Of a stretch of DNA of 64,000 nt, positions 55,364 to 64,000 are shown piece by piece. Source of the stretch: Symsagittifera roscoffensis (Eukaryota > Xenacoelomorpha > Acoela > Convolutidae); NCBI RefSeq assembly GCF_963678635.1, contig NC_087069.1:4412166-4476165 (forward strand). Reading direction: 5' to 3'. The notes beneath the pieces were generated by a model. It was given only the letters and a program-made list of their open reading frames with translations. It did no database searches and was not told the DNA's origin. The translations under genes and the position numbers were made by a program. Within the stretch, counting starts at the first letter, position 1; each line of letters begins with the position of its first letter.

Positions 55364-55773
55364 TGGAACCTGATCTAAACTACATTTTATGATTGGATAA
55401 TTTAGATATTTTACCAATGTAAAGTATTTAATATTAACCAATCATGATCCATCTAACTAACAACCCACTTATTTGTAAGTGCTGAAGTTACTTGTAATTT
55501 CAGCACCAGAGAGATTTGAATTTAACTTAGAAATTAGTTGGACTCTCCCGAGCACTTCAGCAGCCGCAATAAACCAGTATACCCTAGATCTATTGAGCCT
55601 AGCAGAGACTAGTTAAACAACCTGAGACTAGATAGTATAAGAGTAAGATTAGGATCGGTATTAGACTAAGAAGTTGCACGAATCTATCCGGCCGAAAATA
55701 AGATAGCGTGACGAGCAGACGGTGTACCCTATCCGAAATTACTCTATGAGTTATACACCCAAGACCTAACTCA
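55364..55773 (+). repeat. 5' LTR
   Basis: 410 bp, TG...CA ends (TGGAACC...CTAACTCA). AATAAA at 55568-55573 and a TATA-like TATAAGAG at 55636-55643. Similarity to 1699-2111 is very high to about 55752, weaker for 12 bases, and resumes for the last eight. This last point is why I place the end at 55773 and not at 55752. Confidence 0.85.
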
Positions 55774-55775
55774 TC

Positions 55776-55798
55776 TGGTGCGACCATAAGTCTCGAAC
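55776..55798 (+). other. Primer binding site
   Basis: Two bases after the LTR, TGGTGCGACC begins a 23-base stretch. Its complement ends in ACCA and contains GTTCGAGAC, which is what the T loop and 3' end of a tRNA look like. The complement is one base shorter between T loop and CCA than a canonical tRNA. The tRNA identity is not determined. Confidence 0.7.
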
Positions 55799-55861
55799 AA
55801 GACCTTACTAGATTAGAATTAACCAAAAATAGATTAGAAATTAGACAAAAACATTTACAAA

Positions 55862-56095
55862 ATGTTATACGACAATAATTTAATTGAAATGTCTCTCCGA
55901 CTCAATAGATCAGAGCCAATATTCCGAACCATAACAGAACTACCCCGAATTGGAAGAAGACCTCGAACCAAAGACGACATACGACAAAGTAGAAACTTGC
56001 CGTATAGTTATATGATAGTTCGGCAAAAGCCAGAACAAACTTTTATATTTCGAATACTACTTGCAATGAATTTAGATTTCCATTTGCAAACATAA
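55862..56095 (+). CDS. Small leader ORF (77 codons)
   Basis: The first sizeable ATG frame after the primer binding site, with AAAATG context. It is Arg-rich (11 Arg) with a hydrophobic C-terminus. No family recognised. It could be an accessory ORF, a uORF regulating translation of the downstream frames, or chance in an A-rich leader. Confidence 0.3.
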   Translation: MLYDNNLIEMSLRLNRSEPIFRTITELPRIGRRPRTKDDIRQSRNLPYSYMIVRQKPEQTFIFRILLAMNLDFHLQT

Positions 56096-57025
56096 AACCT
56101 TGAAGTTACTCTTCAAAATCATTTCAGGCGCTAAACAAAATTAATATTATACAATAACGATTGATAAAAAGATCTTAGATCGTTTTCCTAAAACTCTGCA
56201 GTATTATACAAAACATGTTTGAAAAATATTTATTGGAAAATAAAAATAAAAATTAGTAGCATGACAATAAATGGTTAGTAATCATAAATCATCCTGTTGT
56301 TCCAGCTTCATCATCTAAAACATAACAGCAATCATAAACCCACTAACATCATCAAAACACTAAATCTTTCCTTTACACACATTTAAAATTTTATTAAAAC
56401 TTAAATTCACTTAATTTTAAAACCAGATCATCAAGGCTTATCCTTGGATCTTAAATCATTTTCTACTTAATTAAATTTTAAATTTGATCATCAAGGCTTA
56501 TCCTTGGATCAAACAGAACAACTTGGTTCTCCCCCACCCACTTAATTAGTGTCTAACGACCTCAAACGTCGATTCACTACCCAACCCTTTCTAAAGACCC
56601 AAGACTAATAGAAATTTTTAAACAAAACTAATCATTCAAATTAGGATAAATAGTGAAGAACTTCGGTTATTCATCCTTCACTTGACCCCCCCTCTTACCA
56701 GACCCAGGATAAATCTTAGACTTAGTAAGTTTAAAATAGTATCTAACGAACTACTCGCGTTCTAATTATACCTGAACCTTGTGGATCGATTTACTATTCT
56801 CCAACCCTTGAACACAATCACTACCCCTAAGTAAGATTAAGTAAGTTAACACCTTAGCTTATACTAGTCACGAGAAAGTAAAAATCATTCTTCGGAATCG
56901 ATATACTTTTCTCTCCAACCCTGAACAAATAGACCCAGGTTAAGCTAACCAAAAAATCGTAAGAACTAACAGTTTAGGAAAATAGAAATCATTTAACAAC
57001 CTTTGCATCCGTCATTCTAAACCTT
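56096..57025 (+). other. Retrotransposon leader with duplicated hairpin motif
   Basis: About 0.9 kb without a long frame. A 25-bp motif is repeated exactly with a 60-bp period at 56426-56450 and 56486-56510. Each copy contains CAAGGCTTATCCTTG, a five-base-pair stem with a five-base loop, bordered by GATC. Related CCAACCCT/GACCCAGG segments recur further down (56580-56940). Such leaders usually carry packaging or internal-initiation signals; that role is inferred. Confidence 0.5.
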
Positions 57026-57493
57026 ATGTCATTTAAAAACCTAGGAAATAAACAAACAATCGTTTTACACAATTGTGAAATAAATAACAAAAAATACGAC
57101 CTTGTAATCACACCTCATACACAAACAGTTGGATACATTCGCACAAAACGACAAACACTAAAGAGGAAAATAATAACTAAACAAAGACAAATAACACGAA
57201 AAAGATTTTCAAAAAATTGAAACGCATTTTCAGAATCAGAAACCAACAGTTTAGACGAACTTTACAAACTAAAAGAATCAATAGATAAAAATTGCCCACT
57301 TCACGATCAACTATATTTTTCTGACTCAGAAACAACTTCAAATTCATCAAAAAGAGGAAAAAGAAGAATAAAAAAGCAGTATAAACACAAACCAGTACAT
57401 TTGTACAATTGGAATCAACCAATTCGACACATTAATAATTACATATTAACAGTCATCGAACGAAAAAATGAGCTCAACGCACACCCCAGGTGA
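57026..57493 (+). CDS. Upstream basic ORF overlapping gag, interrupted by UGA
   Basis: An ATG at 57026 opens 64 codons rich in Lys, Arg and Thr, closed by TGA at 57218-57220. The same frame then stays open for 90 more codons (start NAFSESETNSLDELY) up to TGA at 57491-57493. The second part is protein-like, with an acidic/Ser segment, a KRGKRRIKKQ basic cluster and a Trp. It overlaps the gag-pol start (57468) by 26 bp in the +1 frame. Either the UGA is a recent mutation, or it is read through, or the second part is expressed by other means. Function unknown. Confidence 0.4.
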
Positions 57494-60400
57494 CGAAACC
57501 CCAGATGATGATGAAATCTTTCCTTTTATAGTAGATGCAGATACTGATAGAGGACAACACATATTTTGTCAAAATTTACTCGTAAATTTATTCGAACCCG
57601 GAATCAGTCCATGTAAAACAGAGTTCCCCGATGTAAAAATCAAAAGACAAATCATAGATCACTATCTAAAAGATATATGCAACATAACACAACAGTATGG
57701 AATCTACTCTATAGAATTCACTTCCCCAAACCATAATAATAGAACATATACTATTCAAACAGACGATCTTGATTTAGAATTTTCAAAAGTTTTTTCAGAA
57801 TATATAAAAAGCATCCAATACCATAACTCACAAAGAGCAAACTCCATTTTCACCAATGAAGTTTTCGCAATAATATATAGTTATATTTCGATATTAGAAA
57901 ACGAAATCCCATTAACAAATGTCTCACCGACAGAAACATCTAAACATTTAAGAGTACGACATGAAATCACACTACTCTCTAGTTATTTAAACATCATTAA
58001 AGAAAATTTCACGAAAGACGACGTTTCACAACATACCAAACACGATTTACAAAAAATTTTGGCATGGTTCATAATAGATTATTTCACACACAATATTGAT
58101 TTAATTGCACAAGCAAGAAAAAATTTTAGACCCCAAAATTCGAACGATGATACCGCTATCACAGAACAATCAGATTATGTTTGGGACCCCGAATGGTCTC
58201 ATCCCGCATTTATAAGCTTTCCACAATCAATCTCAAGTCAAGCAATAGGTACAATATCTTACATAAGAGATTATGTAAGAGTAATACCATTAACAATTGA
58301 TGCAACACCATTAAACTATAATACATTTTTACCCGATACACAAAATAATAGTTTAAACTCTACAGTCATACACAACGAAAACCTCAATGGAACTAGGAAT
58401 CTTACTCAACAAGATATCCAGACACCATCACACTTCATAAATGAAGAAATTGTACACACAACAACTACACAACAAAGTATTTCACCAATACGCCCAAATT
58501 TAACAACACCAAGAAATACAAATCCTTCACAAACACAGGTAACCTTACAATCAACCGTTAAACCTTCGGTTGCCCCTAAATATTCACATATGGATTACCA
58601 AACATACAGACCCATGACAATACCATCAAAAACACGCAAAACATTCACTAGAAACAACTTTGCAGACCATAATTATAATTATACACATACATCAAAAACA
58701 AATTATCAACCACAAAGGAATTTTAATCAATATACAAAACCTCGAAACTGGGATAACCCAACGGCCCAATATAATTCCAAAAATTTTCAACCAAATCCTC
58801 CACAGGATCGCAGTGAAAATTACCCATTTTTTCAACAAAATAAAAATAAAAAACAAACATCTTATCAAATGGATTATTTATCCTCAGATGATGATTTCTT
58901 ACAACCAGATATATTTGCACAAAATACTCAAGAATATCGTAGACAAGGAATACAGAAAACATGTACAAACCATAGAAATTTTTCTCCACAAACAATAGAT
59001 GCACAACATCAACAACCAATTCAACAACAAAATCCAATTAATACACAATCTTTTCAACCAATTCAACAACAAAATCCAATGACTGCACACTCGTATCAAC
59101 CATCACAAATGCAAAATGAAATACCACTCCCATATTATCTCCAACAACATGAAATAACAAGAAACCAACTTTCAAATTTTTCTCAAATGCCAAATGCAGC
59201 AGAATCATTACAAATGACAATGAATCCATACCTTATGGGTGGATCATCAATAACATCAAACAAACCCTTAATGGTTTTCACAGGAACAGACCCTGAATAC
59301 TCTGTAGAAGATTATTTAAATGCAGTAACAGCAAATTTGATTTTAAATATAGGACCTGAACCAATTAATACGCCACTACATCAAAACTGGATACATCGAC
59401 GCACAGCGTTAATACAAACAACCTTAGATGGCGCAGCCCAAAAATGGTTTTCAGTACTACCTCTAGAAATAAAATCAAACTGGAAAAGATTTACACAAGA
59501 ATTTTCAAAAATGTTTGACTCCGAAAGAAACAAACAACAACAAAGAGTTTTATGTAATGAAATTCGCAGATTACCAAACGAAACCATCAAGCAAATAGCA
59601 GTACGAATCGAAACACTAGTTCGAAAAGCATATTCATTAAATACACATGACTATAAAAACACAAAGATGACAGAAATCTTAACGATGACCTTAACACCAC
59701 AATTAAGGAAAATAGCAATAAAAAAGAGAGCATCTCATCCTTCTTCAATTCGAGAACCCGATTTAGATTTTCGAAAACTAGTAGACAAATTAGAACAAGC
59801 AGAAATCACGATGAAACTAGAAGAAACGGAAAATCTGAAATTACAATACGTTAACAGAATTGAAACGACTCCCACTAATATTAATAATATACAGGAATCA
59901 GAAACAGACCTCGTTGAAAAAATCACTGAAATACTCAATATTTACGAAAAGAACCCAAACTTTAAAGGCAAACCATCTTTCAAAAAATGGTGTAATTATT
60001 GCCGACGATACGGACATAGTATTTCCGAATGTAGACAAAAACAGCAAGATAATCAAAATAAACCTCAAAAATACAAAGAACCAAATAAATCATTCTATCA
60101 ATATATGAAAAAAGATCAAAATCTACCAAACAAAAATGTATACAGCAACAACAGTTCAGGAAAGCCACTTCCGAACAATACAAGTTATACAAGAAATCAA
60201 TCCCCATATAACTCAAGTTATAGAGGAAGATCACCAGAACGAAGAAACACGAACAATTCATCACAAAATCACTACAATAGACCAAATAGTCGAAATAACT
60301 ACTCCAGATCAAATTCAAACACACAACGATTTGTTTCTAGATCTAATTCCCAACCAAGAAATAACTACTATCCAAACAACCAATCACGAAATTCATCATA

Positions 60401-63400
60401 CAATAGGAATAGAAACTACTCCTATAATCGAAATAGAAGTTATTCAAACAACCGAAACCAGAATTACCCGAACAATCAATCAAGGAATAACTCATATAAT
60501 AGATCGAACTATAACAGACAAAACAATAATTACCAAAACAGATCGCGAAATAATTCACAAAATCGACACTCAAGTTATAATAATCGTTATAGAAATTATT
60601 CCCAATCACCACACCGGAATAATAATCACTATAATAACTCTAATAATCGTCATAGAAGCAGTACACCTAAACATCAAAGACAAATCAATCAAGTACAAGC
60701 TAAACCAGAAACAACATCAGACCCCCCAGGTATTGATGACACAGTTACTGATACGTTACAACTCAATCAAATAAATTGTACATCATCAGATTCAGAAAGT
60801 GATACAGAAAACACTCTTTCTATCAATATGATAAAAGTCGAAAATGACTATGAATCTGTCATATATGAACAACCTTTTCCATCACACATATATGAAAATC
60901 AATCAGAATTTCTTCAAAATTATTACACTACACCCATAAATTCCACACCAACAACGCAAGAAACAAATGCAAAAAATACTACAGAACAACCCAATCAAAA
61001 TGTCAAAACAAAATGCTTGAATACAAACCACATCTACCAAAATATACAAAAAGAACAACCCAAAGAAAAAATCTGGACAATACCATTTCTCTTAGAAAGC
61101 CCAAGAAACAAAGAATTTCAACCACCAGACCTTGAAATAGATTTTTTAATTGATTCAGGAGCAGAATCAAACATAATAAACATTCCCACATGGAATGAAA
61201 TAAAAACTTTACACCCAAAGCTAACACCTCTTGAAACCTCCAGCAAACTAGCAACAGCACAAGGATCAACACTGATAAACTACGGAAAAATCCAATTATT
61301 TCTCCTCCCTACCAGAACAATGGAGCAAAGTAAAATTCTAAATAAGCCATTTAAACAAATATTCCATATCACTGATATTAAATATAATATCATTGGAATA
61401 CCATTTATTTCGAAGTATATACCAACAATTAACATCCTAAATAGTAAAATATTAATCAAAGATAAATATACAAAAACAAAAGAAACATCCTTAACATTTT
61501 TTCAAAGATTAAATAAACAACCACCATTCTTTTCAAAATTCTACCCGATATTTAACCAACAAAGAAAACACCTAAAACCACTATCAGGAAATATCTATAA
61601 TTTTTCAATCAAACAAGTTCACCAATATGATAAAGAACAAAACAAACAAAAATTTCATATGTCAGAATTTGAATTCAAACCTATTCACAAATTTTTCAAA
61701 ATCACAATCTCATCAATAAAATATTTGAAAAATTCGAATTCAGATATTATTTCCTTACATGTTTATAACAACACACCTTACCAAGTAACATTACCTTTAG
61801 GACTTTTAGGATATTGTGAAACCAACGCTACAATATCACCAATACACGAAAAAGCCTATCGCGTAAATAATATACTCCAATTACTAGATATTTGCCAATC
61901 TACAATTCTTAATGAAGAATTATCTATAAATAATATAATAAGTAACGAAAACAGAAATACGGATTATTTCACAAAAACTCCATATTTCAAACCTACATTC
62001 AACATAAGTAACTACACAGAGGACCAACAAAAATTTTTAACAATGTTTAATTTCCAACATTCACAAATAACACAAGACGAATTCGAAAAATTAGCCAAAC
62101 AGCTAATTAAATATTCATCAGTCTATGCAACATCAAAATTCGATGTTGGAAAAATCAGTTCATCGCTACATCTCCCATTAAAACCAGACGCAGTTTTCAA
62201 AAAACAGAGAGCAAGTAAAGTACCAATTCACTTACATGATAAAGTAAACAGATTACTCGATATTTTAGAACAGTACAATATTATATCACCAGTTAATAAA
62301 GAAGAACAACCAAAAGGCAACACATTCATCAACCCCGTTATCATTCTAGCTAAAGGAGAATCATTAAAAATCGTTCTCGACGCTAGATACCTCAATTCAC
62401 TCATAGATGAATCAAAATGCAATTGGCCCATCGAACCAATACAAGTTATTTTAACAAAAATAAATGGCAAATACTTCACAACCGCCGATATGAATAGTGC
62501 ATACAATCAAATGCCACTAGATGAACAATCACGACGTTTAACACAATTTGTTATCGGAAACCAACAATATGAATTTAATCGCTTATTCTATGGAATATCC
62601 ATAGGACCAGCAGCATTTTCAGCTTTTATGAGCAAAATTTTTAGACCACTAATACTCAAGAAAAACGCAATCACCTATCTAGACGATGTTTTTATGCAAT
62701 CACAAACAAAAGACGAAATGTTCAAAGTTTTAGAAAAATATCACCAAATACTTCAGAACGAAAATCTGAAGGCCGCCCCCGATAAATCACACTTCTTTTT
62801 GACAAGAGTTAAATTCTTAGGACATAATATAGAAAGAAAAACAGTCACTCCATTGAAATCACGCATTGACGCTATTCAAAAACTTCAACCACCAACAAAT
62901 AAAAAGAAAATCCAAGAATTTCTTGGAATGTTAAACTTTTTAAGTAAATATGTTTATAAAATGCAATTATATCTACGACCATTTTACAACATCCTTAGAC
63001 AACAAAATAATTTTGAATGGAATACAGAACATCAAGCACGATTCGAAGAAATAAAGAAACTTTTAACTGAACAAATTTCAAACACAATTCCAGACCCTGA
63101 TCAACCATTTTATGCAATGTGCGATGCTTCGAACTTTGGCATCGGTGCAGCACTATTACAATCACATAATGGTACAAATAAAATGAACCTCATATCAGCA
63201 AATTCTCGATTATTCACTCAAGCAGAGCTACGACTCTCAACTCTAATGAGAGAATGTACAGCCATAATATATACACTGACAGAATATGAATTTCTGATAC
63301 TTGGATCAAAACATCCAACAGTTCTATTCACAGACCATAAACCAATCATCTTTCTCTTTACACAAAAATCTAACCCAAACCACCGAGTTTACAGATTTCA

Positions 63401-64000
63401 ACTAATTCTAATGAAATTTCCAAACTTACATATAGTTTGGACTGCAGGAAAAAATCTTGCATTACCAGACACCTTAAGTCGAAATACACCACCTGAATTA
63501 CTTACACGAAAAACAACAGTTGAAATACCCAAAAACATAAAATTCTACCTTGCAGAAAACGAAACATCACCCCGATTAGAATGCAAATATGCAGTTAAAA
63601 CTGATATTGAACAATCACAAATAAATAATTTACAACATTTCCCACTTTATTTAGATTGTCAAAATAATCATTATGAAGTTGATTTACTTGGAACATCAAC
63701 TTTCAAACCAATCCCATATTCTCAATGGATAAAAAATAACACCCAACAAAAACGAACAAAACAACACCTGTCTAAGAAAGACCATTTTCCACTAATTGAA
63801 AAAGAAGATTTAACTGATAAAATAAATTTATCAGGACCACAAACAAATGATTCAAAATACACAATAAATCAAGTTTTTGACCTTCACGACCCACTTGATA
63901 CAATACCTTTATCTAAATTAGAAATTGAGAACATTTTTCTCCCTCCAACAGAAACGATTACAATTTCAACACTGAAACAATATCAAAATCTTGACCCGAT
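57468..64000 (+). CDS. gag-pol: Gag-Pol polyprotein (partial, 3' end outside window)
   Basis: One frame without a stop from the ATG at 57468 (AAAAAATG context) to the window end, more than 2,177 codons. Residues 1 to about 600: N-terminal Gag region with a helix-rich half and a Q/N-rich half. About 606-790: capsid-like region (GTDPEYSVEDYL; WIHRRTALIQ; GAAQKWF). CCHC knuckle CNYCRRYGHSISEC at 842-855. About 860-1085: linker almost entirely Asn, Ser, Arg, Tyr and Gln. Retropepsin motif DSGAES at 1229-1234. RT about 1575-1830, with catalytic Asp in TADMNSAYNQ (1674) and YLDDV (1737-1741). RNase H with Asp1886 (CDASNFGIGAALL) and the DTLSR end. After that comes the spacer that normally precedes integrase. 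Gag and Pol share one frame, so no frameshift is needed, as in some single-ORF Ty3/gypsy elements. Confidence 0.93.
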   Translation, partial: MSSTHTPGDETPDDDEIFPFIVDADTDRGQHIFCQNLLVNLFEPGISPCKTEFPDVKIKRQIIDHYLKDICNITQQYGIYSIEFTSPNHNNRTYTIQTDDLDLEFSKVFSEYIKSIQYHNSQRANSIFTNEVFAIIYSYISILENEIPLTNVSPTETSKHLRVRHEITLLSSYLNIIKENFTKDDVSQHTKHDLQKILAWFIIDYFTHNIDLIAQARKNFRPQNSNDDTAITEQSDYVWDPEWSHPAFISFPQSISSQAIGTISYIRDYVRVIPLTIDATPLNYNTFLPDTQNNSLNSTVIHNENLNGTRNLTQQDIQTPSHFINEEIVHTTTTQQSISPIRPNLTTPRNTNPSQTQVTLQSTVKPSVAPKYSHMDYQTYRPMTIPSKTRKTFTRNNFADHNYNYTHTSKTNYQPQRNFNQYTKPRNWDNPTAQYNSKNFQPNPPQDRSENYPFFQQNKNKKQTSYQMDYLSSDDDFLQPDIFAQNTQEYRRQGIQKTCTNHRNFSPQTIDAQHQQPIQQQNPINTQSFQPIQQQNPMTAHSYQPSQMQNEIPLPYYLQQHEITRNQLSNFSQMPNAAESLQMTMNPYLMGGSSITSNKPLMVFTGTDPEYSVEDYLNAVTANLILNIGPEPINTPLHQNWIHRRTALIQTTLDGAAQKWFSVLPLEIKSNWKRFTQEFSKMFDSERNKQQQRVLCNEIRRLPNETIKQIAVRIETLVRKAYSLNTHDYKNTKMTEILTMTLTPQLRKIAIKKRASHPSSIREPDLDFRKLVDKLEQAEITMKLEETENLKLQYVNRIETTPTNINNIQESETDLVEKITEILNIYEKNPNFKGKPSFKKWCNYCRRYGHSISECRQKQQDNQNKPQKYKEPNKSFYQYMKKDQNLPNKNVYSNNSSGKPLPNNTSYTRNQSPYNSSYRGRSPERRNTNNSSQNHYNRPNSRNNYSRSNSNTQRFVSRSNSQPRNNYYPNNQSRNSSYNRNRNYSYNRNRSYSNNRNQNYPNNQSRNNSYNRSNYNRQNNNYQNRSRNNSQNRHSSYNNRYRNYSQSPHRNNNHYNNSNNRHRSSTPKHQRQINQVQAKPETTSDPPGIDDTVTDTLQLNQINCTSSDSESDTENTLSINMIKVENDYESVIYEQPFPSHIYENQSEFLQNYYTTPINSTPTTQETNAKNTTEQPNQNVKTKCLNTNHIYQNIQKEQPKEKIWTIPFLLESPRNKEFQPPDLEIDFLIDSGAESNIINIPTWNEIKTLHPKLTPLETSSKLATAQGSTLINYGKIQLFLLPTRTMEQSKILNKPFKQIFHITDIKYNIIGIPFISKYIPTINILNSKILIKDKYTKTKETSLTFFQRLNKQPPFFSKFYPIFNQQRKHLKPLSGNIYNFSIKQVHQYDKEQNKQKFHMSEFEFKPIHKFFKITISSIKYLKNSNSDIISLHVYNNTPYQVTLPLGLLGYCETNATISPIHEKAYRVNNILQLLDICQSTILNEELSINNIISNENRNTDYFTKTPYFKPTFNISNYTEDQQKFLTMFNFQHSQITQDEFEKLAKQLIKYSSVYATSKFDVGKISSSLHLPLKPDAVFKKQRASKVPIHLHDKVNRLLDILEQYNIISPVNKEEQPKGNTFINPVIILAKGESLKIVLDARYLNSLIDESKCNWPIEPIQVILTKINGKYFTTADMNSAYNQMPLDEQSRRLTQFVIGNQQYEFNRLFYGISIGPAAFSAFMSKIFRPLILKKNAITYLDDVFMQSQTKDEMFKVLEKYHQILQNENLKAAPDKSHFFLTRVKFLGHNIERKTVTPLKSRIDAIQKLQPPTNKKKIQEFLGMLNFLSKYVYKMQLYLRPFYNILRQQNNFEWNTEHQARFEEIKKLLTEQISNTIPDPDQPFYAMCDASNFGIGAALLQSHNGTNKMNLISANSRLFTQAELRLSTLMRECTAIIYTLTEYEFLILGSKHPTVLFTDHKPIIFLFTQKSNPNHRVYRFQLILMKFPNLHIVWTAGKNLALPDTLSRNTPPELLTRKTTVEIPKNIKFYLAENETSPRLECKYAVKTDIEQSQINNLQHFPLYLDCQNNHYEVDLLGTSTFKPIPYSQWIKNNTQQKRTKQHLSKKDHFPLIEKEDLTDKINLSGPQTNDSKYTINQVFDLHDPLDTIPLSKLEIENIFLPPTETITISTLKQYQNLDP

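Larger units (their letters stand above)
55364..64000 (+). mobile_element. Ty3/gypsy-type LTR retrotransposon, 5' part (runs off the window)
   Basis: Contains a 5' LTR (55364-55773), primer binding site, long leader, small upstream ORFs and a continuous gag-pol frame through RNase H. The order protease, RT, RNase H is that of Ty3/gypsy (Metaviridae), and the RT carries YLDDV. The + strand is very A-rich and G-poor throughout, unlike the flanking DNA. The absence of stops over more than 6.5 kb and the close match of the LTR to the copy at 1699 suggest a young insertion. Integrase and the 3' LTR must lie beyond 64000. Confidence 0.93.

Noticed and set aside
1699-55773. The LTRs at 1699 and 55364 as the two ends of one 54-kb element
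   Set aside because: The downstream LTR is followed by a primer binding site and gag-pol in the + direction, so it is a 5' LTR. The upstream one cannot be its partner.
60136-60774. 212-codon + strand frame and minus-strand frames across gag-pol
   Set aside because: Shadows of the Asn/Arg/Ser-rich linker of Gag-Pol in other frames.
1-64000. CRISPR arrays, bacterial operons, rRNA genes
   Set aside because: No spaced short direct repeats of CRISPR type, no ribosome binding site pattern and no rRNA-like sequence were seen.

Overview
The window is AT-rich nuclear DNA from a multicellular eukaryote, most likely an invertebrate animal. The evidence is spliced coding exons with GT-AG introns, long introns full of transposon relics, hAT-type MITEs with 8-bp target-site duplications, a Ty3/gypsy LTR retrotransposon, a (ATGT)n microsatellite of about 680 bp and a 200-N assembly gap (10981-11180). 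There are no bacterial operons, ribosome binding sites or CRISPR arrays. The species cannot be named from the sequence.

Layout. 1-2111: A/C-rich DNA ending in an LTR (1699-2111) of the same family as the LTR at 55364; it is probably the 3' end of an element lying mostly outside the window. 2112-14997: gene-poor DNA with hAT MITEs (4505, 6637, 13236), the microsatellite split by one MITE, a dense array of ACCGCTC motifs, long palindromes, two tRNA-like sequences and the gap. 14998-25440: an imperfect head-to-tail duplication with units of about 5.1 and 5.4 kb that abut at 20066/20067. 25441-44651: more interspersed repeats (families called B, C, D and E here) and a hAT-ended element of about 1.9 kb carrying broken minus-strand reading frames.

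The one host gene I can support runs on the + strand. Seven exons with consistent phases lie at 44652-52304. A candidate first coding exon at 29500-29642 joins in the right phase across an intron of about 15 kb. The predicted protein is about 683 residues, with a Q/N/S/P-rich N-terminal tail, four membrane segments and a long C-terminal tail. I do not recognise the family.

55364-64000: the 5' part of an intact-looking Ty3/gypsy element. It has a 410-bp LTR, a primer binding site two bases after the LTR, a leader of about 1.7 kb with small ORFs and a duplicated hairpin motif, an upstream basic ORF that overlaps the main ORF, and one uninterrupted gag-pol frame of more than 2,177 codons (capsid-like region, CCHC knuckle, protease, reverse transcriptase, RNase H) that runs off the window before integrase.

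The more unusual items are the hAT-ended element with foreign reading frames, the overlapping upstream ORF with an in-frame UGA in the retrotransposon, the unrecognised four-pass membrane protein, and several interspersed repeat families with recognisable ends.
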